From Amylostereum areolatum (lineage: Eukaryota > Basidiomycota > Agaricomycetes > Russulales > Stereaceae), in NCBI GenBank assembly GCA_012932865.1, contig SAXG01000001.1, forward strand, positions 2,779,693 through 2,843,692: a DNA stretch of 64,000 nucleotides. Reading direction: 5' to 3'. The position numbers were made by a program, and so were the translations under genes. Each line of letters starts with the position of its first letter. The first letter of the stretch is position 1. Positions 10,034 to 18,222 of this stretch are shown piece after piece. The notes beneath the pieces are model-generated. The model was not told where the DNA came from and did no database searches. It saw nothing but the letters and a program-made list of their open reading frames with translations.

Positions 10034-11590
10034 TCCTTCTTCTCTTCCACCTTCGGCTGAGCTTGAAGCGCATCCATCACGCTTTTCCGATCTTCGGCCG
10101 ACAGGCTCCTAGTCCAGGCGGTGGGCGTCTCGAACGTCTGTGCTCGAGCCTCCCGCTTTGGTGGTTCCGTGTACCGGTCCCTCCCCCACATGTCTCGGAT
10201 GTTCTTCACATCCACCCTGCAGTCCCGCACCTGGTGGCCATTCTGTCCGCAGCGGAAGCATCGGCCCTTAATGTCGACACGGTTGACGTCCATTGGCTGT
10301 CCTTTGCCACCGTGTACCGTGCCGGTTCCGTCGCGGCGCCATGGGACCTGTCCCCCTTGCTGCCCATTAGACGACCCTTGTCCTTTGGGTTTTTGGTTCT
10401 GTGCGGGGCCGCTGCGTTGCGTTTTCAGGTCCTCCCGCTCCTGTCAGCAGTCCATCAATCAGAATGATGCGCTCCTTGAGGTCCTCATATTTCTGAGGGA
10501 CGTGACCGCTGTCATAGATGGAGTCGATGGTCCGGTAGTAGATGTTGTGCTTAAGCAGCTGCATGAGGTGGATGGGGTCCTGCGCCGTGGAGTACCCAGC
10601 CTTCCTTGCCAGTTGTTCAAACCTGGCAAAGTATTCATGGGTGGTGGTACCCTTCGTCTGTTTGAACCCGTCCAGTTCGACCGCGGCACGGTGCTGCTCA
10701 TTGACGTCGGTGAACGCGCCTTTGAGTGCCTTGTGGAAGTCCACCCAGGCGACCATGGCTCCATTGGCTAGGTGCGCATCTTCGTACTCGGCCTTCCAGG
10801 TGCGTGCTGCCTCCCCTGTCATGTACGGTGAGGATGAAGAGTACTTTGTCCTTGTCCGTCACGAGGTCATCCTCGGCGGCTCGCATGTACTCCTCGCATG
10901 ACCGCATCCAGTCGTTGAAGTCCTCTCGTTTCCCAGAGAAGCCTTCAGGAGTTTTCGCGTGGACCTTCTTTCGAGGGGGTCTGGCGGCGGCGGCGGCTGG
11001 GGCGACTAACAGTGACCGCAGGGGGGTTGACGGTGATGGGGGGGGGCGGTGACGTTGACGGTGGGGGGTGGCAGGTTGAGGGCGGCAACAAGCACGGCAG
11101 GGATGGCGACCCATTGGCCATTTACTTCCATGAGCCATGCATCGTCGGTGCCGTTATTCATGTGTTGGATGGGAGAGCCAGTTTGGCCGATGACAATGTT
11201 CCATGTTCCCCCAATTTCGGTGCAGTTGGCAAGCTCGGCGGGGAGAGGGGGTTGGGGGTCGGTGCGGATCCACTGGGCAGCCATGATTGGTTCGTCGAGG
11301 GTCAGAGAAGTCTTCGTTGGTGACAGGTGGTAGGGCGGAGGCGGCGATGAGGTTGAAGTCGGCTTCAGTGAGGTCGTCTTGGCTTTCGTTGGCGAAGTAC
11401 CAACTGATGCCACTTGTTTGGGTTGCTACAAAGGCGACTTCGACAGTGGTGTCTCCGAGTTGGACAAAGAAGTCGTTTCCTTGTTCAGTGAAGCCTAGGG
11501 GGAGGGGATATATGTAGCAGTTTTCGTCCTCGACGTCGGTGTCGGAGTCAGAACTGGAGTCGGAGCCGTTGAGTCCGAACGAGGGTATTG
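10024..11590 (-). pseudogene. gag: Chromovirus 1 Gag, broken by frameshifts
   Basis: Gag similarity is spread over several minus-strand frames that hand over to one another. An N-terminal piece lies at 11413-11006 and a piece with T-P-E-G-F-S-G at about 10970-10830. The capsid piece is 10822-10367 and the zinc-knuckle piece 10293-10024 (C-F-R-C-G-Q-N-G-H-Q-V-R-D-C). Breaks lie near 11280, at a run of nine G at about 11038-11046, near 10825 and near 10350. The reading upstream (11280-11590, acidic Ser/Asp-rich) also looks coding. The last piece ends on TGA at 10024-10026 at the slippery site. At least three indels separate this from a working Gag, unless the assembly carries errors at the homopolymers. 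Confidence 0.8.
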
Positions 11591-11591
11591 T

Positions 11592-12224
11592 TTATAGGTG
11601 GGTGAGGTCGATGACCTCTGGCTGGGTGAGGTCAATGACCTCTGGCTGGGTGAGGTCAATGACCTCTGGCTCTGGTGTGGGGCTGGGGGTGTTGCCTGGT
11701 GTAAGGAGGCGGTGGGTGTGTCGAGTGTCCACTGGTATTTTCTCGTTGGGCGCGTAGAAGGACTTTGGGGGTTGCTCGAGTTTGTAGCGGTAGGTGACGT
11801 ATGGGCAGGAGTAGACGTAGAGGTTTCCGTTTCCTTGTTCGCTTATTTTGAGGCGATAGAAGTGGATGTCTACGACGGAGTCTTCAAGTTCTTCTACACC
11901 GAGGGCGACCTTCCAATTGTGCCAGGCCCAAGGGTCTTTAGATTCGTTGATGAGGGAGATGATAGCGTCGTGGCTGATGGGGATGAATTCTTGTACTTGC
12001 GAGCGCCAATCTTCTATGCACAAGCCCCCAGTTGAAATGGTTACTCTGTGCGGCAAGGGAAGATTTTGTCGAGGGAAGGTGGTTCTGTTATGAGATCGCA
12101 AGATGGTCTGCCTCAGTCTTCTCGACCTGTTGGCTGTCTCTTCGTCTAGGGGACACGAGCCCAAAGACTTCCTAAACCGCTTTCCTTTCGCCGCTTTTAC
12201 TCGTTTCCTACACCAAAGGTGCAC
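11592..12224 (-). CDS. Accessory ORF upstream of gag, with three tandem SUMO-interacting-type motifs
   Basis: A 210-codon frame lies between the 5' LTR and gag. The N-terminus is basic (K-R-V-K-A-A-K-G-K-R), the middle is an ordinary globular-looking stretch, and the C-terminus is three copies of P-E-V-I-D-L-T-(Q/H). These are encoded by a 24-bp unit repeated three times (about 11598-11670). V-I-D-L-T with adjacent acidic residues is the standard form of a SUMO-interacting motif. The stop is TAA, after which the same frame stays open and acidic into the gag region, so this may be the N-terminal part of a longer Gag that has acquired a stop. I recognise no domain in the middle. Confidence 0.6.
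   Translation of the reverse strand: MHLWCRKRVKAAKGKRFRKSLGSCPLDEETANRSRRLRQTILRSHNRTTFPRQNLPLPHRVTISTGGLCIEDWRSQVQEFIPISHDAIISLINESKDPWAWHNWKVALGVEELEDSVVDIHFYRLKISEQGNGNLYVYSCPYVTYRYKLEQPPKSFYAPNEKIPVDTRHTHRLLTPGNTPSPTPEPEVIDLTQPEVIDLTQPEVIDLTHL
11598..11675 (-). repeat. 24-bp tandem repeat, three copies
   Basis: The unit GGTGAGGTCAATGACCTCTG plus GCTG is repeated three times with one mismatch in the first copy. It encodes the repeated P-E-V-I-D-L-T-Q on the minus strand. Each unit also contains a GAGGTCAATGACCTC palindrome. Confidence 0.9.
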
Positions 12225-12489
12225 CTTCTACTGTCACCTCTGAGCTTTCAACTCCTGGTATTGGAGAGTCTCGAGTAGGTGTAACGTTTCGAGGAAACGT
12301 CAAGCCGGCACCGGTATACGTGCGCACGACCACAATGTCAGGGTAAACGAGTCGCGTACTCTGGGGGCAACGGTCTAGGGCGGCACGGGGGAAGAACAAG
12401 GTCAGTACCAGACGGGTACTACTACTACTACGCTACAGTACGTAGGGACGGTCGCAGGGTGGTGCAAGAGTAAACAGATCTCGAGCTTA

Positions 12490-12948
12490 TGTCAGCAACG
12501 ACTAGTGCGACAGCACCAAGTTACGACACAGCTGACTAGAAGATGAGGACGACGGAGGGGAGCCGATCAGACACGGCGACAGACAAGGGAAAGCAAGCAA
12601 GTCGGTAGAATTGACTAGCTCGAGATAGGGACCATGTACAGCGAGAGGGAGCCTTATATACATGAGAGGAGAGAGACTTAGGTAAGCAACCAATACACGG
12701 CGATCAGTAAGCAGACCAAGTATAAGTAAGCAGTCGTATGTAAAAGAGCACAGCATGAGGTCAGTATTGTACAGCATGAGTCAGGGGGAAAGGAGTCAGA
12801 CCCGGGCCGAGATGAGTCACGTGGGCCCGGGTGGGATATAGATGAACCGGGTCCGGGCCGAAGTGGAGCCGGGCTGGTGATAAGCCAATACGTCCTAAAG
12901 CGTGTAACCGATGTAAAGTAAAAAGAAAATTATAGACCGTTCATGACA
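12490..12948 (-). repeat. 5' LTR of chromovirus 1
   Basis: 459 bp, same ends as the 3' LTR. No TGG-type primer-binding site follows directly; the internal side reads TAAGCTCGAGATCTG on the minus strand. The priming tRNA or mode is unknown. Confidence 0.9.
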
Positions 12949-14014
12949 AAGTGGCGGAGAGAGTGTTCTGGTCGTCGGTCTCGTGGCTCGAGTGGTCTTC
13001 AGATTGGGACTTTGCGCTTGATAAGCACCTGATCAAGCTAGTTTCCTTAAGAAAGCTGGTCCTCGGCCTTGTCGGTGGAGGGCCATCTGGCAAGGGCGAG
13101 GTTTTCCTCGAAGATTTTCTTGATAGCTTCACAAGTCGATGTAGCCTCCTCGGCCTGGGTCCCTCGTTTTCTGCTTGGGCAGGTGCAAGACGCCTTCCGC
13201 GCGGATATAGAGGCAGAAAGAGGTCGCGCAAAGATTTCAAGATGTTCTGGAGAGGTACGGGAAGAGCGGAATCCACGGCATCGTCCCGGTCGAACTTGCG
13301 CCTATCAAGGAAGGCTAACTTTCCGTTGCCGCCCATTTTGGTTTACCTTCACCACATCAAAGATGTCGTGTACGAGCTCTTGCAATACGGGTCCTTTTAC
13401 ACATGTTGGGCGATAACGCAGGACGTTGTATAGCAGCGTCCAAAGGAAGGATTCGAAGTCGTCTCGGGATTCTTGATTTTCCTTGCGCTTCAAAAGGAGG
13501 GCCACAGACATCGACTGCCATGCTCCCTATCATAGATTCAAGCTCAATGAGTGACCCCGAATCATGGGACAGGATACCAAGAAACACACCGTTCTCCATA
13601 ACCGACGAGCACCCAGCGTATCCCAGTCTACCAAAAAGGAGCCACCAGCGTCGTGAATAGCATGCATCTTCGATTTGTCGGCTTCGATGGAAGAGCTCGA
13701 TCCGCGCTCTACTTGGCGTTCGCACTCTACTTGGCCGTGGGCAACAGCGACGTTGACGAGAGATAACGCGTCTATGCCGTGCGTGTCGGCTCGATGCTGG
13801 ACAGTGTCGATCGGATGGAGTCAGACGGTGGATAACAACCCATAACGAATGTAATTACGAGTACAGTGTTGCATCTCCTTGCGCTTGTGCACGCAGTTTC
13901 GTCCATGCCGCCAGGATGAAATGTTGATTCGCTGAACAGGTCCAGTGTGTTTGACGATGGCAAGTTGGTCAAAGATATTTTGCGCGTGAGAGGGCCTCTG
14001 TTTTTGTGTTTCAT
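12949..14014 (-). pseudogene. FunK1-type protein kinase, truncated and frameshifted copy (C)
   Basis: On the minus strand from ATG at 14014 the sequence parallels the copy at 17802-16510. It has an N-terminal M-K-H-K-N-R-G-P, an intron with GTAATT donor and CTGAC branch, an H-R-A-D catalytic-loop-like segment and a D-W-D motif (about 13630). A second intron follows, then the FunK1 C-lobe W-T-L-L-Y-N-V-L-R-Y-R-P (about 13440). The frame shifts at about 13336 (A/G run) and again near 13200, after which the conserved E-A-I-K-K-I-F segment is found in a different frame. The copy stops near 13030, 80 bp before the chromovirus LTR at 12948. It is a non-functional paralogue of the two following FunK1 genes. 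Confidence 0.75.
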
Positions 14015-14383
14015 TTCTTTGACGGTGCTTGAAGCTTGTTTGCAAGGGCACTTCTGAGGGGAGAGTATCAGAGTTGGAGGAGAGGATGTGGTAGTACAAG
14101 TTGTACAAGTTGTACTTGAGTTGCCGATGGGTGCGTTCAAGAATTACATAATCCCGACGCTGCCCCGATAAGGGGCGGCGGGACAATGACTAATCCCGAC
14201 GCGCGAGCTTTCTTGAACTCGTCCGAGTCGCCCCTCTCGACATTCTCAATCCCTTCCTCCGCAACCTCATAACGAGTCGACCAAAAAGTCTGAAATATGA
14301 TGATATCCCTCTTGCAACCCGACCCCTTTTATACACGAATTAGCTACCTCATTCACAAGAACGTCCATCATCGGGGCTTTACG

Positions 14384-14804
14384 CTAGAACGATGAACACG
14401 CCTCCCATCCTCCTCGGGTCTTGATCCCACCCATCCACAAAGTGACGAATATGATCGGCTTCCTCGGCCCCGTTCCACCAAGCTCAAGCTGTTTCCATCC
14501 AATGTCCATGCATCCTCGAGTCGATGCCATCGTCCAAGCCAGCTTCGCGGGTTGCTTTTTTAGGTTTGAGCTCAGGCGAGTGCAACATGGCGTCGATCTC
14601 GTGCGTTGAATCTTCCCTCTTTCGACCGACATAAAGCTCATCGCGTATATGGACAGAGTGTGCGCGCCACGAGGCCGATGCGCTCGTTGAGCTGGGAAAG
14701 ATGTGGGCGGCCACGACCGCCACGACGCCGAGCAGCATCTCATTTATCAAAGGGTCCATTTGGAATTTGGCCACCATCGCGGATCGCGCCCTCTTCCGTC
14801 CCAT
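14384..14804 (-). other. Unidentified reading frames between FunK1 remnant and OMT pseudogene
   Basis: Two overlapping minus-strand frames (14804-14484 and 14743-14384) could be parts of one interrupted protein. I see a hydrophobic stretch near the start of the first and no family motif. The remaining sequence of 14190-15068 shows nothing I can name. Confidence 0.2.
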
Positions 14805-15068
14805 TTAGGGCATACACCTTCCCATGCGACCGAGGCGTGACAGAAGCCGAGGCAGGCGCGAAGAACATGGCATGGAGATGACAGGGCAATCTGGCCCGAT
14901 TCGCGCGCGTCGCCGCCGCGTCGGTCGTCGTGCCGAACGTCGAGCGTGCGCTGTCACCCGTCGTCCGATTCGAGCGCGCGATGGCCATCCAGTAGCGTTT
15001 CATTACATGGACGATGGCCATCACGAACGTTCGCGCCCCCCTCGTCCCCGCCCTCCCCGCCTCCCACC

Positions 15069-16167
15069 ATGACCTTCGCCGTCCTCCGCGCGCTCCACGC
15101 CATCGTCGGCGAGGCTCTCGACGACATCCAGGCCATCTACGCGGCTGCCCCGGTGGACCTCGACCCCGACCCCGACACTCCTTCCTCCTCCTCCACCTCC
15201 TTCCCTCTCCCTCCTCCCCACCTCTCCTTCTCCCCTCCCACAGACCCCGACCTCGCCTCTCACCCCCGTCAATCACAATCCCAAAGGAAGAGCGCAGGAT
15301 CCACCAACGAACCGGCCGGCCTCGACTTCCCCGCCCTCGACGATCCAGGCGATCCCCACGCCCCCGCCGAGCTCCTCACTGCCCATCCAGACGTCGCCAA
15401 CGCCATCTCCCGCATCGTCTCTGCCGCAGGACACATGGCCGCCGTCGTGCGCGCCCCCTTTCTGACGCTCTGCGACGCGGGCATGGGCGTGCGTCTCCCC
15501 TTTTCACTTTGCGTTACAAGAGCCCGCTGACGGTCTACTTTCTCGACGCAGTACCATCTCCCGTCGTGTCTGCGCTTCCTCGAAACGGCTCACATCCCGG
15601 AGCTGTTGCGCGAGGCGGGCACCGGCGGACTGCACGCGCGCGAGATCTCAGCGCGCATCGGCGTTGAAAGCGTCAAAACGAGTACGTGCGCGCATACATC
15701 TACACCCTCCTTCCTTCTTCTAACCCCTCCCCTTTTTTCGTGCCGCCAAACAGGCCACATTCTACGCCACCTCGCGACGCACCATCTCCTGCGGGAGCTC
15801 CGCCCCGATGTCTTTGCGCTCAACCGCATCTCGGGCTTGCTCGACTCTGGCAAGTCCTTCGACGAACTCTAAATACAGTACGTTCATGCGCATACATCCA
15901 CCTTCCCTCTAACTGTTTCTTTTTTTCAGCCCAGAGGACAAGTACGACGGCATCGGAGGCAAGGCCGTGTTTGTCGCGCTCAAGTGCGTTTTCTTTGTGG
16001 TCGCGGACGGGAAGGTGGCGTACAAGCGCCTCGCGGGCGGGGTTGAGTTCGTGGACGAGATTCCGAAGACGCCCAGCGGGAAGATACTGAGACCGCATTT
16101 GCGTGATGCGGCGAGGGCACAAATGAAGGCAGAGAACGCGAGGGGTGTGCTTAAGGCGCGTCTTTGA
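15069..16167 (+). pseudogene. Chimeric pseudogene: O-methyltransferase N-terminal half joined to adenylate-forming ligase C-terminus
   Basis: From ATG 15069, exons at 15069-15488, 15552-about 15680 and about 15755-15890 encode the N-terminal dimerisation/winged-helix part of a class II O-methyltransferase. Motifs include F-L-T-L-C-D-A-G-M-G, an L-L-R-E-A-G segment and L-D-S-G-K-S-F-D-E-L. Introns have GTGCGT or GTACGT donors. An in-frame TAA follows D-E-L at about 15870, although an intron and a further OMT-like piece (P-E-D-K-Y) come next. The SAM-binding half is absent. Instead, after about 15985, the frame reads F-V-D-E-I-P-K-T-P-S-G-K-I-L-R, the A10 motif with catalytic Lys of acyl-CoA synthetases and 4-coumarate ligases, and ends at 16167. 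Neither enzyme can be complete. Confidence 0.75.
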
Positions 16168-16509
16168 TCATGACGACGCTAGACTGGGGACGTATTGGAA
16201 GTGCTCCGTCATTACTCCGTATAGTGATTTATATTGTGTGTACCTATACCTGGGCATGTCTCACCCCCCATCCGTGGAGCCGCAAATAAAATGGGATTGC
16301 AGACCGTAAAGTTGTCGTGCTGGATCGTGTTGGAATATATGCGTATGGAATCGGCGTGCGGGTTGAGGATACTTAATGTGTTGATGTTCGATTGCCGTGC
16401 CGACGACTGAAGCTTCAAGAGTGCAATACATATCGCCTACTTATTCAATGGTATTGAGACATAAAAGAAAAGACGAGTGTAACACAAAGGAGGAGAAAGC
16501 GAATTGCAA
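16168..16509 (+). other. Intergenic, no feature seen
   Basis: No coding signal, repeat or RNA gene was recognised in these ~340 bases. Confidence 0.5.
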
Positions 16510-17802
16510 TCAAGAGTGACGACACATGCCGGAATCAAGACAGCTCTCCTTCTCAACCTCCTCCGTCACCGACACCAGTGGCGAAGATGTGGAGCGGGGA
16601 CCGGGTTTACGCTTTTTGCTGGTCTTCGGTTTCTCGTTCTTCTTCGCCGCCGCTGGGACTACATTCGCTTCAACGCTCGTGCGTCCTCGACTTCGACTTC
16701 TTCGTGGCTGCACTTGGTCCCAAGACGGCGGAGGCGACAGAGGTCTCGGATGCGGCCGGAGCGGCTGGTGGGGCTGTGGTGGAAGAGTTCATAGAGGCAA
16801 GGGAGTTGAGATATCGCGGATTGTCTGTGGACGGAGGTTAGTTTGCGTGAGGAAGCTGGTCCTCCGCCTTGTCGTTCTCGGGCCACTGTTCGCGAGGGGT
16901 CAGGTTGTCTTCGAAGATGTTCTCGATGGCTTTTGAATCCGACGTGAGGGTCTCCGCCTCGATCAATGCTTTCAAGTCGACAGCACTTAAATCCTCGCGA
17001 TCACGGGTGGAGTAAAGTGGCCTGAAGAGGTCGCGCAGTGCTTCCAATACGTTCCTGAGCGGAATGGGAAGTTTGGACGCCTTGATTTCTTTATACCCGA
17101 ACTGGCGTGAATCAAAGAATTGCACTTTCCGGTCGCCGCCCTTCTTGCTGACATCCACGTCGTCAAATATCCTGTGCACGAGACTTTGTAGCTCAGGTCC
17201 TTTGACACATGTTGGACGATAGCGGAGGACATTGTAGAGCAGCGTCCAAAGGAAGGACTCGAAGTCGTCTCGAGATTCTTGATTTTCCTTGAGCTTCCAA
17301 AGAAGGGCCACGGACATCGACTGCCATGCACCCTATCATGAAGTCAAACGGATGAGCGTTCCAGGATCATGAGACAAGATACCAAGAAAACGCACAGTTT
17401 TCCTTGCCCGACGAGCACCCAGCGTATCCCAGTCTACCAAAAAGGAGCCACCAGCGTCGTGGATAGCATGCATACTCGATCTGTCGGCCTCGATGGAAGA
17501 GTTTGCTTCGCGCTCTACCTGGCCGTGAGCGATAGTGACGTCGACGCGAGACGACGGGTCATTACTGTGGGCCGCGTCGGCTCGATGCTGAAGAGTGTCA
17601 TTCGGATTGAGTCAGACGACGTATAAAATCCCATAACGAACATACTTACGAGTACAGCGTTGCATCCCATTGTCGTTGGACACGCAATTTCGTCCGCGTC
17701 GGGATGAAATGTCGATTCGCCAAACGTGTCTGAGTTTGACAATGGCCCCAAGTTCGTCAGAGATGGTTTGCGCGGGAGAGGACCTCTAGTTTTGTGTTTC
17801 AT
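16510..17802 (-). CDS. FunK1-type kinase, short copy (B)
   Basis: Start chosen at ATG 17800-17802 (M-K-H-K-T-R-G-P). The first exon ends N-A-V-L and is followed by an intron with GTAAGT donor, CTGAC branch and CTTCAG acceptor. The next exon carries H-R-A-D, where FunK1 kinases have H-R-D-I-S, and then D-W-D (about 17425), the metal-binding position. A second intron (GTGCGT ... ATAG) precedes G-A-W-Q-S-M-S-V-A-L-L and the FunK1 C-lobe with W-T-L-L-Y-N-V-L-R-Y-R-P, ending at TGA 16838 or, after splicing, in a basic Ser-rich tail ending near 16510. The N-lobe is missing compared with the full gene at 20897, so catalysis is doubtful. The splice sites are good, so it may be expressed. Confidence 0.65.
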
Positions 17803-17944
17803 TTCCTTGACGGTGCTTGATACTGGTTCGCGAAGACCGGTCTGAGGGGAGAGGACAGAATGATGCCAAAATGATGCGAATGAATATAATGTTGTGGTTG
17901 ATCGAGGACCGGGACGGCGGGACCGTTGAACGTTCAAATGTTCA

Positions 17945-18222
17945 AGCTTCAAGCTTCAAGGATTACTTACCGGACCCGATATAGATGTTCATACGAAGGT
18001 GATCGAGTTCGTAAAGGAGATTCCGAAGACGCCCAATGAGAGTGCGAACCCATCTGCGACGAGCTAATTAATAGATTACATTTCGACGGGAAATGGTCCA
18101 TTATATGTACTTGAGAGTAAGACGTGATACAGAGTTCCAAAGCACAAATTGAACGATGAACGTAAGGCACGGGGGAAATGTGGGGGATTCTAGGTAAAAC
18201 TGACATGAACGGCCAACGAAAG
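17945..18222 (-). other. Spacer between FunK1 genes
   Basis: It holds a TTCAAGCTTCAAGCTTCAAG microrepeat (17942-17962). No further feature seen. Confidence 0.4.

Larger units (their letters stand above)
5403..12948 (-). mobile_element. Chromovirus 1 (Ty3/Gypsy with chromodomain), about 7.5 kb
   Basis: The element has LTRs at both ends (5403-5859 and 12490-12948) in the same orientation, starting TGTCA and ending TGACA. Between them on the minus strand are an accessory ORF, a frame-broken gag and an intact pol frame. By eye the LTRs differ at about 17-18 of 458 positions. A polypurine tract AAGGAAGGGGTGA lies directly upstream of the 3' LTR (5860-5872), inside the end of pol. The five bases outside each end (ACCGG and AAGTG) do not match, so there is no target-site duplication. 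The left flank is Gypsy copy 2 and the right flank a FunK1 pseudogene. Confidence 0.9.

Noticed and set aside
11598..11675. GAGGTCAATGACCTC palindromes as possible regulator-binding sites
   Set aside because: They are better explained as the coding repeat for P-E-V-I-D-L-T; palindromy follows from the GAGGTC/GACCTC codons.
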